Below the pieces are notes generated by a model. It ran no database searches. It had not been told where the DNA came from and saw nothing but the letters and a program-made list of their open reading frames with translations. Both the position numbers and the translations under genes were made by a program. Shown one piece after another: positions 1 through 11,655 of a stretch of 64,000 nucleotides of DNA (position 1 is the stretch's first letter; each line of letters opens with the position of its first letter). Source of the DNA: Stenocarpella maydis (lineage: Eukaryota; Ascomycota; Sordariomycetes; Diaporthales; Diaporthaceae); contig NQMI01000005.1 of the NCBI GenBank assembly GCA_002270565.1, positions 62,001-126,000 on the forward strand. The letters are read 5' to 3'.

Positions 1-111
1 GTCAGCATTCATTCGCCACGGCCACAACCACAACCATCGCCATCGACATCATCACCATTACACTACCATCATCACCAAATATCGGCCATCGCACCGCATC
101 GCACGGAAACC

Positions 112-991
112 ATGGCAACCAAGGCTGCTCGGACGCGCCTCACGCGCGAGTACAAGACGATGCAGAAGGAGCCCACGCCCTACATAACCGCCCACCCATG
201 CGAGTCCAACATACTAGAGTACGTCCAACTCCCCGCTCTCTCCTATCGTAGAGACCTACAGGTTTGGCGTCGCGCGGACGTGATTGACAGAATGCTTAAT
301 TAGATGGCACTACTTGATCACCGGCCCACCCGACACGCCGTACCACAACGGCCAGTACTGGGGCACCCTCGTCTTCCCGACCGACTACCCCTTTAAGCCT
401 CCAGCAATCCGCATGCACACCCCGTCGGGGCGCTTTGCGCCCTCCACCCGCCTCTGCCTCACCATCTCCGACTTCCACCCGCGATCCTTCAACCCGGCCT
501 GGAGCGTGAGCACCATCCTCGTCGGCCTGCTGTCGTTCATGACGTCAAACGATGTCACCACCGGCTCCATTTCGGCCTCCACCGAGGAGCGCAGGCTGCT
601 GGCCTCCCGGTCGCGCTGGTGGAACTCGACGGGGGGCGGGACGTACGAGAGCGGCAAGGCCGCGCAGAAGGGCAACATCAAGGTCGGCGACGGGGGCAAG
701 AAGTTCCGCGAGGAGTGGCCCGAGGAGGACGCCGCCAACTGGGAGTGGATGAAGGAGAACAAGATTGACGCCGCCACTGGCCAGAGCCTCAATGCCGCCG
801 GCGCTCCGTGCGGACCGCCGCTTGTTGGTTCCATGGGGACCAGCGGCAGCCAGGTGCAAGGGGTCGTGGACGCGGTTGTGCAGCAGAGAGAGGCGGGCAG
901 GGGCTGGATGGCCGACCACAAGCTCCTGATAGCTGGTGGTGCCATCTTCTTCTACGTCCTGATTGCTCGGCTGCTCGGCCAGGGGATTTAA
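112..991 (+). CDS. UBC6: Ubc6-type ER tail-anchored ubiquitin-conjugating enzyme E2
   Basis: Exons 112-218 and 304-991 give 264 residues. The intron starts GTACGT and ends TTAATTAG, and splicing restores the family stretch NILEWHYLITGPPDTPY. The UBC fold covers about residues 5-160. The catalytic cysteine is C87 in RLCLTISDFHPRSFNP, with the long insert near the active site that is typical of the Ubc6/UBE2J class. Residues about 165-235 are a charged, Gly/Ala-rich linker, and LLIAGGAIFFYVLIARLL near the C-terminus is a single membrane segment followed by only four residues, as in tail-anchored proteins. In yeast Ubc6 loads ubiquitin for ER-associated degradation with the Doa10 ligase on the cytosolic face of the ER; that role is inferred from the family. 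The leader (1-111) is rich in CAT/CAC triplets. Family assignment is secure. Confidence 0.93.
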
Positions 992-3900
992 TGCGCCACC
1001 AGAGGGTCAGCTGGGGGCGAGGTTGTGTCAGTTGGGGGCCCCATGCTTCACATTTTCTTTTGCTCGTTTTAGCATTGGCGTTCGGATTGCACATGTCTGC
1101 TGCTTAGACATAACAACGTCCGGGGCCACACATGGCTAGTTTAGGGTAGCTCACGGTTGCTTTGCGTCTGCCGCCAGTCTTGCGGTACAGAAGGCCCCTT
1201 CAACTCATCCATTCCAGGCGTATCCAGGCGAACATGATGTGACGAAAGAGCCATTGGCGACTCGGGGCGTTTTGTGACGTGTGCCCACTATATCTGGATG
1301 GTATCGGGCGGCTGCCGCAGCATAGGCGCTTAGTAATCCTGTGCGTTGTTGTCACCACGTGGGGCGGAGTGGGCTCCGACATTCAACGCGCGGCAAGGTC
1401 GATCATGATTGTTTCAACCAAATTTACGATCAAGAGCTGCGGAAAAAGTCATGGGCCCGCCGTTACAGAGGATTCCTGCTCTCGGCCCTCCACACTCCAC
1501 TTCCCGCAAAGTGTCTCGGTCTCGTCGTCTTTGCATTGGCACTGAACTCATGCGCGTTGGCACCACGGGTCGACACATGTGGGCGATCGTCTGATGCTGC
1601 GACGGCGGGATATGCGCACGGGAACTCTTTGACCTGCCCAAGGCTGTGTCTGTCTTTCCAAGATGTCCTGACACGAGGCGAGAACCTACCTCTTGTGATG
1701 GATGGCCTCCCAAAGTGTAATGGTTGCTGTTCAAGGATCTGACATAGGCTTCTGTCGGTCCGTGGCGTTTCGCATTCAGTCACCTCGCAGAAACCGCGTT
1801 TGCAGTGCCACCGGGGAAACCATCGGGCAGATAGATAGGTATGTATCATAGAGCATCAAGGGAGATAGGTCTACATCGACTATTGGTGTATTGGCACGGG
1901 TTTCCCGCAAGGTCTCAACAGGCTGTTTGGTCCTCCAAGCCTTTTCACACAAGTGCCGTGTCGTCTCAGGCAGACAAGCTCGATACGCCGACAGGCACGA
2001 CATGGGCAGTTAGCTGTGTGGTCGGTGACTGCCGAACGCCCTGCCAACCCCACGAGATGACCCGTGATGTCAATTCTTGGTCTTGCACCCTCGACGGCAA
2101 ACAAGAAAAATCACCGACTGACCCAAGCACGGTGTTCTGTCGGGTAGGGTGGAATGCGCTCCCTCCTCGGTGGGACCGGTGAGACGCTTCTCTTTTGCTT
2201 GTCGTGCCCCAAAGCTAAACGAGTGGTCTTAAACGTTTCTATACGCCCATGGTATTAGCATCAAACGGCAGAGAGTTCCGGATGACAATTTCAATCTCGC
2301 ATGCCATGCCCATCATAATATAGCAAGGTCGTAGGGCTAGTACCCTGTGTACACTCAGACTAGAAAGCTTCCGGTTGGGTCCCGAGAGTGGGCCTCGTCC
2401 CACCTTGATACCCCAGATCTTGACAGGCAGCAATCCTTGCAAAAAGATAATGGGCGCCCGGCCCAGGGGGTTGTCTCACAGCGTTCCCATCCATCCTGCC
2501 AGCTGTGCTTGGCCCAAACCTGAAGCATCTGCGACAAACTTTGTACCCTCGCACAATTTGCTGTCCATCTCGACTACAGCTTGAATGTCCGGGCTATGGT
2601 GAGCCTGCTCCAAACAAATGTCGGCATCTGTTCAACTCGCCAGGCATACGAGGCATACGCGTGCATGCACATGCTGCAGATGATGAGACTGTTTACCTCT
2701 TGTCGGAGGCATCAGTGCACAATGCGAGCAACAAGACGGCGTGCGAGCCATGCCGTTTGGCGCCCCGCCGGCCCTCCTTATAGGAACTCACCAGTCCACT
2801 TCAGGACGTTGGCATGGGGAAGCAGACGCAATCTACCGGGCATACCAAGGCACTAGCCAGGTGGCTGTCTGTTGTTCAAGATGAGGATGGGATGGAAATG
2901 CTGGTCCCCGTCCTTCTTCTTTCAGCCTCTGAGCCTAATCAAATGCGCTCCCCACGGCAGCAGCAACAACCGCCAACCCCTGACGCAGCCCGCAGCCCCT
3001 GAGACTCGCCGCTCGCGCGCACTGACTGCGGCTCTTTCGCATCCAGGCCGTACAGCTAACTCCCCGGCTCCCTCAAGTCATACGCTGATCACTAGGGTTC
3101 AGCCCGCCGCTGAGACAGAAGCCTTCTTGCGCCATGCTGTGGTTCCTGGCGGACACGTCAGGCGCACCGGATCCGCGCAGGCTGCTGGCGATCCCGTTGG
3201 CTCGAAACCACCAAGCCCACTCGTGCACTCGTGCAGCCATACATACAGCCGTACACTGGTGTGCCTTGGTCCGCCCACATCCCGCCGTCGCACAGCCGCG
3301 AGACGCTTGCCGTCTGGTGTTTTCTGTGCAATGACAAAAACCTTACGAGGCGCATCGCCAATCATCGACTGACAGTGTGGCGTGTCGTTTTCTGGAAGCC
3401 CTCACTTTTTGGTCCTCCCGGGGTCGCAAGTTAATGGGGTTTGGTGTGAACGGGCATCAAGACCCGAACTAGGTCGTCCAAAATTAGAGTTTGCCGGCAG
3501 TCTGAGCGCAGCAAATTGGGCTTCTGTGAGCGTCACTAACTAGGGAGAATACAATCCATCAGGCGAGAGAGCCCTGCTGTATGCCCCAGTCTTGACTGCT
3601 GTTCTTGCCTCCAGCCTCGTCCTCCAGCTGAGTGCCCCCTGGTTTTATTGAAGCCTATTCGGTGGACTCCCCATGCCTGTCAGGAAATATCGTGGAGCCC
3701 TCGAGACCAGGAGCCATCGCCACCTGGAGCCCCGGGCTCTGGCCTTGTTCCCCAAGAACGGCGCCCGGACGTCAAGGTCGAGACCTTGCCTGCAATGCAC
3801 TAGACCTGGAGCCTGGGCAAAGGTTGAATCTGGCCGCCCAGACCTTGCAACCTTGATCTGTCAGGGGAGCACAATCTCAAACTGGGTTGCATGATGTCCA

Positions 3901-4168
3901 TCGGGCACCCTCTCTCGAAACAACCACCCCCTCCACAAATTCTCGTCATTGCCACATATTATACCTGCTTTCAAGTATATCCCTCTTCCTGCGTGATTCT
4001 GATGGTAGGGTAATAAGAACAGTGGTGGTGTAAGCTCGACAATTCTTTAATATACATGCCGTCCTAGGTTTTTTTTTTATTTTAATCCTTCACCTGGCTT
4101 GCACCTCCCTCTAATGGCCCGGCGCCCGAAATAAGAAGAAAATCCCCAAGTCAACAAACCCAGCAAAT
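992..4168. other. Intergenic region without a recognisable gene
   Basis: Just over 3 kb between the E2 gene and the MFS gene. Open frames up to 166 codons occur on both strands (for example 2872-3372), but none shows a known domain, a signal peptide or a convincing splice structure, and composition changes irregularly. A T-rich tract at about 4070-4084 lies shortly upstream of the MFS start and may be promoter. The first 100-150 bases should contain the E2 3' UTR. I see no tRNA-like cloverleaf or transposon repeat here. Confidence 0.5.
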
Positions 4169-6266
4169 ATGGCGGGCCGTATGAGCTGGCCCCTCCAGAG
4201 GGTTGACACCAACACGTTCGCTCGGATGGACTCGTACCCGGAGGAGAAGAAGGAACCCGATGTCGAGGTCTTGTCGATTCGGAGCGATGGAGACTCAACG
4301 CAGGTCGTGGGCAGTGCGGATATGTTTGATGCAAATGGGAATTTGAGATTGATACCAGTATGTTGGCAACTTTGCACTGCTTCTCGTCTGTGGGCGAAGA
4401 CGCACCCAGGCTGACCCGTCGCTGTACAGATGCCCACATCTGATCCAAAAGGTAAGCTGAGTGTACACGGTATCGCGAGGTGCTATGGTAGACTGACAAT
4501 ACTCTTAGATCCCTTGAATCTCCCTGATTGGAGAAAGTGGACTGCTATTGGCACCCTGTGCTTCTGTAAGTAGCCTCCTGAGCGCATCTCATCGCTGTAC
4601 CGTTATCACTCCATTACGCCGTTCTGACTGGTCCTGCTCACGGGAAAAAGTCGGCTCCCTGGCCCTCTCAGCCGAGATCATCATCGGCTCCCTGATCCCT
4701 ATCTTCTTGCTTGAATACGCCGGGCTCGACCCCACCACGATCAAGAACATCAACTTTGTTGCAGCATCCGGCGGAAAGGGCACGCAGCTCAACCCCCTGG
4801 CCGTCATCCCGCAGGGGGTGAAGCCGCCCAGCCTGGAGGAGGTGTCGATGTTGGCCACCATCCCGCTGCTCACCAATGGCATAGCAAGTTATCTGCTGGT
4901 CCCTCTCTCAATCGCCATCGGCCGCCGTCCCGTCCTTCTCCTGACCGCTGTGCTCGCCTGGGCTGGTGGTCTGTGGGCAGGTGTCTCGACCTCTCTGGAG
5001 TCTCACCTCGCCGCACGAGCGGTCATGGGTTTGGGTGCTGGTGCTGTCGAGGCGTTGATCCCACTCATCGTACAGGATATGGTATTTATCCACCAGCGCA
5101 ACAAGGCACAGTCTGCTATTGTGGCTAGTCAGGTGAGAAACACTGATCCCGTTGCTCCATGTACACGCTCAGGGACTGACTGAGACATAGGGTATCATAA
5201 TTATTGGCCTCGGAATCGCTGCTCCGTACATTTCTGCCAACTATGACTGGCGGTATCTGTACTATGCCACTTCGGGTGCCGGTATCGTAGCGTGGCTACT
5301 CTTAATCGCATTTCTTCCAGAGACTCGATGGACACGATCTAGAGAGGCGCTCGGTAAGCATATACAAACTCACCCGTTATCTCTGCTCGCCATTGCTGAC
5401 ACCGGACGAACACAGGCGGCAAGTCAGACGAAAAGATCGAGCCCGGAGAGGTTCGACCCCAGATCGACTATGCCAGGTTCGGCCAGCGCACACTGTGGAC
5501 CAACATCGGCGTGTTCAACTACGGCTTCGAGTGGAAGAACGCCGGCAAGTCGATGCTCGACACCCTGCGCACGACATTCTTCCCCGCGGTGGTCTGGTCC
5601 GTCCTCGCCAACAGCGCGTTCCTGGTCACGAACCAGGCGGCCCAGCAACTCGGCTCGTTCGCCCTGCTCGCCCAGGGCTGGGAGTTCCAGTGGACGGGGC
5701 TGTCGGTCGTGCCCTTTGTCCTCGCCACGGGCCTCGTCTTCATCATCGTGGGGCCCGTGGCGGACACGGTCTCCACGCGGATCGCGAAGCGGCGCAACGG
5801 CGTCCGCGAGGCAGAGTACGGCCTCGCAAACACCATCCTGCCCATGATCTCTGGCATCGCGGGCTGCTTCGTCTTCGGGTACGCGGGCGAGTCCTCGGTC
5901 CACTGGTCGGTGCTGCTCCTCGGCTCATTCATGATTATCTTTGGCTTCCTGTGCCTCATGGTCACCATCAACGTCTTCATCGTCGAGTCGTACCCGCAGT
6001 GGGCGGGCCCCGTCCTCGTCAACGTCAGCTCGCTCAAGATCATCATCACCTTCTTCTTCGCCAGCCTGGCCACCACCTGGGTTGCGCAGAAGGGCCTCCT
6101 CGCGACCTTTGTAATCTATGCCGAGACAATGATCGTCGTCTCCATGTTCATTCCCGTCCTCTGGTTCGCCGGCAAGAGGCTGCGGGTGTGGACCGGCGGG
6201 AGGGTCAAGTCCAAGCCGGCGCCGAGGACCCGTAGCCTCAGTTCGCAGTCGAGGTTTTCTCATTGA
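4169..6266 (+). CDS. Major facilitator superfamily transporter, fungal DHA1-like
   Basis: Six exons: 4169-4357, 4430-4451, 4509-4565, 4651-5132, 5191-5353 and 5416-6266, together 587 residues. Phases agree at every junction. After a soluble, charged N-terminus (about 1-80) the protein has about 12 hydrophobic segments. The loop between helices 2 and 3 reads AIGRRPVLLL (MFS signature G-RRP). Helix 4-5 has AARAVMGLGAGAVEALIPL, and FLPETRWTR marks the end of helix 6. The pattern resembles fungal drug:H+ or polyamine antiporters at the plasma membrane, but the substrate cannot be read from sequence. Exon 2 is only 22 nt. No biosynthetic cluster surrounds it, so a role in secondary-metabolite export is not supported. 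Confidence 0.88.
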
Positions 6267-6875
6267 GGCCTTCGCGATGTGTCTCGGTGTGAGCTGGCCG
6301 GGGCACACTTGGGTGCGCGGGGACTCGGCCATCCGCCGCAGCGCGGAACGAGATGGGTGCACTACACCGGGATCAGAGCTATGACACGATGCAGGCGTTT
6401 GGGGAGCGGACTTTCAGTCATGCACGAGGTTGGCTTTGGGCATGAAGCGTTCTCCAGTCTAGCCATGTTCTCAGTCCCAAGACCCTCCGTCGTTACCAGA
6501 TTCATGGTTGCGGGGACTTGGGAAAAGTTGGAAGATGAAGTGCGAATGGAAGGAAGTAGAGACATTATCCAGCCATCTGGAACCAAATGGTCGCCACCGG
6601 CGTATTTAAGAGCCTTTGAGTCACGAGGCATGCATCGGCCCTGCTCGATGACTCTGAGACTTGGATCGATCGCCATCGACCCGCACGGAACATTGGAGAA
6701 GAGTTTAATTTAACTTCTGAGTTCTACATATAGGAAGAAAGAATTGCCTAATACCACTCATAATTAATCATTATCAATGAGCCCGGGCCTACGTCCACGT
6801 CCCTGGGAATGTTTCACCTCCACATCGAACAGTTGAACATATGGCAAGCCCTGGTGGCTACTCTCGCCTGCCCCA
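6267..6875. other. Convergent intergenic spacer
   Basis: About 600 bases between the converging MFS gene and the zinc-finger-like gene. It holds both 3' UTRs and an A/T-rich patch at 6710-6780. No gene, repeat or structured element is evident. Confidence 0.5.
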
Positions 6876-8462
6876 TCAGTGACTAAGGAGTTCGTCATGT
6901 CAATAGCATAAATCATCGATTTCCATCCCATTGGGAACCCAGCCAGAGGCAAACTCACATCTCGGGAAACTCGGGAAAAGAATTGCCATAGCCAAACAGA
7001 TCTCCAATACCCCCGATACACCCCTGGACAGTGTGGTCATCAGACGGGAAGTCGTCGTCGTCGTAGTCGTCGTGTGTGACGCGCCCCGGACCGGTCGTGG
7101 CAACATCACCGGTGGTCATCTCATAAGGGTCGGCATCGTGGGGCACTTGTGACCAAGGCGCCACGGACTGAGCAGCAAGCCTTTCGATATCGTCTTTTCC
7201 CCCATTTGTCTTGGACTCATATCCGGAATCCGCGTCCTTGGACCTGTCGGCGCCACTGACTTGGGAGCCGCCTTCGGCCTGCCATATGGCGTCGGCCGTT
7301 GAGATGTTGGATATAGTGGGACGCGCCCATGCTCCACTGCTACTTTCAGGGTTTGTATCTTGTTGAGAGACCGGAACGAAGCCAGTCCAAAGACCTCCAA
7401 CGTGGCTGGTTGATGGTTGGCCATGGGGTTGCACTGCCGGGGGTGCAACGGCTGAGTCTGAGAAACGATACATTGATCAACATATGCCCGGGAAAGGGGG
7501 TACCCAATGAGTGGCTGACCGCCATCATGGCTGCCAGGGGAGGGGGGTCGACCAACAGTATGTCTCGGGCACAGGTTTCCCGCAGGCCTTGTACAGGGCT
7601 TCCAGCTTCTCTCCGACATGCCTCATAGAGCTGGTCTTTGCGAAGAGGTCCTGCTGCTTCCAGTTCAGGAGCTCGATTTCCCCATGCTCTTCATCGGGGT
7701 ACAGCACACGGCGCTGCTTCCCGTCGCAGAGCTCCCAGTGCTTTTCCTTCTCCTCTTCGACTTTCTTGCGGGACATGGAGATGCTCCAGCGTTTGGGGCA
7801 AAAGCCGCATCGGAAGAATCGAGTATGTTTCCGCCAGATGTGCTCGCTATATACGGGGTCATCGTCAGCCTCGTGGTGGGAAAGGACATCTGAATCCTGG
7901 ACCCTTCCGGGAGAGATGACGCGGGCGACGACCTGTGCTGTACGTACAAGAGCAGTCTCGACTCTTTAAATCCTTCGTACGGCTTGCATACGGCGATATT
8001 CAGATACTTCTCAGGTGCGGACTTGGCAAATGGGCACGCGAGCCCATGGATAGAGACATCAGCCCTGCTGTACTGGTTCGGCGTGACATGCGTCCGGCCG
8101 CTGCTCATTGACACAACTTAGTAGGTCGATCTCGGATGCGAGTACACTGCCTCAAACTGCGCTATGTAGTCTCTTATGCGGCTCTTGCGGTCGGTTTCTG
8201 GCTTTTTGATGGGGGCAAAGGGCTCGCTGCCGGGTGTCGTGTCCAAGAATTGTTGGATCTGGAACGTTGGGGCACGGCTTCGGCTTGGGGCGGAGGAGGA
8301 AGAGATCTGCGATGTAGCCGGTTAGCATTTCCAAGGCGCCTTCCGGTGGTGGCTCTTGGGAATCTGCGATGCCTGACACTGGGTGCAGCTGCGGATGGAC
8401 TCAGGATTGATGGCTCGCATGCTTACCAGGGGTGACGATCGACTTTCACTGTAGAGAAACAT
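6876..8462 (-). CDS. Fungal zinc-finger-like protein (C2HC motif), predicted six exons
   Basis: Proposed exons on the minus strand: 8462-8427, 8306-8146, 8100-7992, 7932-7557, 7457-6959 and 6882-6876, giving 395 residues with all phases consistent. Supporting splice signals include GTAAGC with branch TGCTAAC, TACTAAG before the third exon, and GTATGC...CACAG. Residues 86-100 read LACPFAKSAPEKYLN, a start seen in many fungal zinc-finger proteins. HIWRKH (133-138) is followed by C144-x2-C147 and H167-x3-C171, a likely zinc site, then a Lys/Glu-rich coiled region. The tail is acidic (DDYDDDDFPSDDH, about residues 355-370). It may be a transcription or chromatin factor, but the function is not recognised. 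The weakest points are the 12-codon first exon and the GTTGGT donor at 7556. Confidence 0.55.
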
Positions 8463-9097
8463 TCAGACACTCCTGATCAACTATCTTAGTTGAGGCGAAG
8501 GTTCTTCTGATTTGCTCACGAAATCAATAGTGATCGCGTGCTAGAGATGACTTCTGGGGCTTGGACGAGCAAGACATTTTGGAGACGATGAAGGCAACGT
8601 GTCAAATGTTGGAGAGGAAGCCCATACCTAGAGCTGCGATCGCAGCTCCTATATCGCCTCTTTTCGGAGAGCCCCGGGCACACAGCCTGTTCTATACGAT
8701 AAGTTTGGGCCTGTCAAGCAAATTCATCACTGTGTTTAATATCTGACACTGGGTTTCTGAGCGTTTATGACTGTACCTGGGTACCTAGGTGGGAAGAGAC
8801 CGCCTGTAGGTCTTCTTCATTTTCTTTTCTTTTCTTTTTATTATTTACAATTTTAACAGCCGTGACCGGGTTTGAGGTGCGTTTTTCTCGTAGGCAAGCT
8901 CCTGCAGAAAAAATGCACCTGCTTGGAACCGGTCCCATTAATGGGCCTTGTGTGGCAGACCCTGGCCAGAGAATTGCCGGGCAATGTCTGAATGCGGTAG
9001 CTCCCCTTGCACACCGGTCTCTGCAACCTGCACGACAGAGTGGTTCCCAGTGCCTCGACGCTGCCTCAGCCAATGTAGGGTACTGTGGCTTGCATAA
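8463..9097. other. Spacer between zinc-finger-like gene and HET remnant
   Basis: This is the promoter side of the minus-strand gene. It contains a pyrimidine-rich run at 8815-8840 and a TACCTGGGTACCTAGGT motif near 8776. A HET domain would normally lie upstream of the frame at 9098, but I cannot recognise one in any frame here. Confidence 0.4.
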
Positions 9098-10080
9098 ATG
9101 AGTCGATTTTGCCCGCGGACCCTGCCTCTGCTATCCAAGCGAAGGTTTACAGACCATCAAATGTCCTTCCAGTGCAACGGGATGCACTGCTCAGAGGCGG
9201 TTCACTGGCCATGCGAGCTGATGCACGCTCGTACGTCTGACCGCTTCTCCGAGAATGTTCCTCATGCGCCTTTCGGCGGCATGATGCTGGATGAGAAGTA
9301 TCACGACGAGGGCCGCGTGTACAGGAAATTCATGAGGAGCCTTCAAGATTACAACCAACGTTTCTTATCCTTCCCTTCAGACAGTCTGAACGCATTTCTA
9401 GGCATTCTATCGAATTTTATGAGTTGCAAGAACCCAATTTACCACGTCTGGGGCGTACCTATTATACTGACTGATAAGGAATGGAGCCTTAAGCTCAACT
9501 GGATGCACTCTCGGCCCTGCAAATGGCGCCCTGGATCCCCAAGCTGGTCGTGGGCTGATTGGACTGGACCAGTCTCGGGGATGGGGCCATTTCTCCTGGG
9601 AGGTAGAAACAATTTTCCCACATGGCTAGAGTGGGACAGTCGAGGTGATCAGGCCGAAACTGTGAGCCTTCAGGACTTCGCTAAGAATCACGATATCCTT
9701 AATGTGTACGCAACTTCGTCACCGTTTCTTCAGGTCACTGTATCTGCTGTCGACCTGGAGTTCACTTATGTCTCGTGGTCGGGCTGCGAGTCGATGAAAC
9801 AGGCCTATTACAGGAATAAGCTTGCGATCAGATATTCATTCCTCAATCCGTTCAAAGAAGGACTCTATACAAAGTTTCCAAGGAAGGGATACACAGAACT
9901 GTCTTATTTTTGGGCTGACGACATAGACTTCGACATCTCTTCTTTGCATAGGAACACGCTAATGGGGATGCTATTAGTCAACATACCGTTTCACGCACCA
10001 CCCCCTTCACGCACACCCGGTTTCAGACACCCCTTCTTAACTCGCCCTCAACTAAATTACCACATTGCAACTTCTANATA
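9098..10080 (+). pseudogene. HET-domain (heterokaryon incompatibility) gene remnant, both ends missing
   Basis: The open frame matches the region downstream of a HET domain. TDHQMSFQCNGMHCSEA resembles the usual 'TD-Q-YFQC-SM-C-E' segment, and PGSPSWSWADWTGPVSG is the hallmark PSWSWAGW motif. The N-terminal HET domain itself is absent; the frame begins abruptly at a sequence resembling its end (LLSKRRFTDHQ). The C-terminus is lost: after about LMGMLLVN (near 9985) the sequence becomes unrelated Pro/His/Arg-rich text and then TA-rich repeat. One undetermined base (n) lies at 10077. HET proteins mediate non-self recognition and death of fused cells. This copy cannot encode one and is probably a relic truncated by transposon activity. 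Confidence 0.75.
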
Positions 10081-10967
10081 AATCCAATCTTCTCGTTAAT
10101 TATACCATTCAATTCCTCATCTTCTTCTTTTTCTTCTAGTATGTCTTATATTCCTTCATCATAATATATTACCGCTATAACTAACCAGTTGAATAGGTTG
10201 TCCTAATAATAAGTATCTAAAGACTACTACCTCTCTTAGTATAGCCTATATTATTATCTTTAAGGTATACGAACTTATAAAGAGTATAATTTTGGCTTAT
10301 TAGGCCCTTCTATAGGGCCATTTAAGCCACCCCCCTATATATAGTACTCTCTACTACCTCACTATTTATATTACTAATAATAATATCCCTAATACTATAG
10401 AGTAATAACTAATAAGAAAGAACTAGCTATAATGTTTTTTTAATAAGGAATCCATTTATAAAAAAAAACTTAAGGCTATATATATTAAATATTGCTATAT
10501 TAATAGTACTATCTATAAGAATATTAATATTTTTTTAACCGCCTAAAGTTACCTAAGATTAGCAATCTCTTTCTTCAATACTAGTGTAATGCTAATAAAG
10601 TTAGCTTTTAAGAGAGCAATAGTATTAATAGCCTAGTTATTAGCTCCTTAGTAATTAATTCTATTATTAAAAAAATAACCCTCTTATATATATAGTGCAT
10701 AGTAATAGAGTATATTAATAGAATAGATAAGGTAATCCATCTCCTTATTATCTTTAAAGGAAAATTTATATAATAATAATAATTTCCTATATAAAACCTT
10801 AATAATTTCTAAGGCTAGTTATTTATATACTTAGAGATAGGCTAGATAAATAATTAAATTAGTTTATTATAGCTAATAATAATATTTAAGCCTACTAACT
10901 AGCCCTTTAATCCCAAGTAGTAGAGGGTCCTCCTTCTTAATAGCTATAGCTTATATATAACTAATAA

Positions 10968-11362
10968 TGTTCCGGGGTCTAGGGGGACCGGCATGTTTTG
11001 GAATCCGGAGGAGAACCAGCCTTGGCATCCCCCCCCTAAGGCTATATATAAGAAGGGGCCCTCCTGCGTTGCTTTTGAGAAATTTCCAGTCCTAGAGAAT
11101 CAATCTTTTTATACCCTGTGAATTTGTATCTGTCTGATATATACATGTGTACTGTGAAATCATTTCTTGTGCTCTCTTTTTCTGCCTCTTCTTTTTGGTA
11201 CCCTTTATTCCCCTCATAACTCTCTTATCGCGTCAGGGGCTCCTCTTCTTGCCTTCCACGCTCCTCTCGGGGTGGTTGCTTGATCAGGGCTCTGACAGAA
11301 CGTGTGCCTTTTTGTGTGTGTGGAGGTTTTGTCCTCTCGCTCTCCCTCTTGGCCCGTTTTCA
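10968..11362 (+). repeat. Left arm of inverted repeat
   Basis: Matches the reverse complement of 14247-14642 with only scattered substitutions and small indels. It keeps near-normal GC while the DNA between the arms is TA-converted. Confidence 0.9.
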
Positions 11363-11393
11363 CTATAGCATAGCTAAAGCATGCATGCAGCGC

Positions 11394-11655
11394 CTACTCC
11401 TCCTCCTCCTCCTCCTTAGCAGTATAGTGCTTAGCAGCAGCAGCAAGCTGCTTAAGCGCAGCAATATCATAGCACGCAAGTAACAGGATCTTATCATCAT
11501 CAGCAGCAATAGGGGCACGCAGCATAAGTACAACAATAGTACTAGCCTTTCCCTTTTCTAGCAGGAGAAGGCATATAGCCTTAGTAGCCTATAGCAGCAA
11601 GGCACTAGTAATAGTAGCCTTAAGGGGGGTAATAATAAGGAAGGGGACCTAAGCA
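11394..11655 (-). pseudogene. RIP-damaged reading frame inside the repeat element
   Basis: On the minus strand a coding-like frame reads through LLLLEKGKASTIVVLML, RAPIAADDDKILLLACYDI and AALKQLAAAAKHYTAKEEEE to a stop beside the left arm. Further upstream the frame continues but is broken by TAG codons, for example at about 11605 and 11650. Each sits where CAG (Gln) would be restored by one T-to-C change, as expected from RIP. The Glu/Ala/Lys-rich C-terminus does not identify a protein family. It is presumably the end of the element's own gene. Confidence 0.5.

Noticed and set aside
2872..3372. 166-codon frame in the first long intergenic region
   Set aside because: No homology, domain, signal peptide or codon pattern typical of the neighbouring genes.
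5393..6235. 280-codon frame overlapping the last MFS exon on the same strand
   Set aside because: Arg/His/Pro-rich shadow frame; the MFS frame has proper membrane segments and splice phases.
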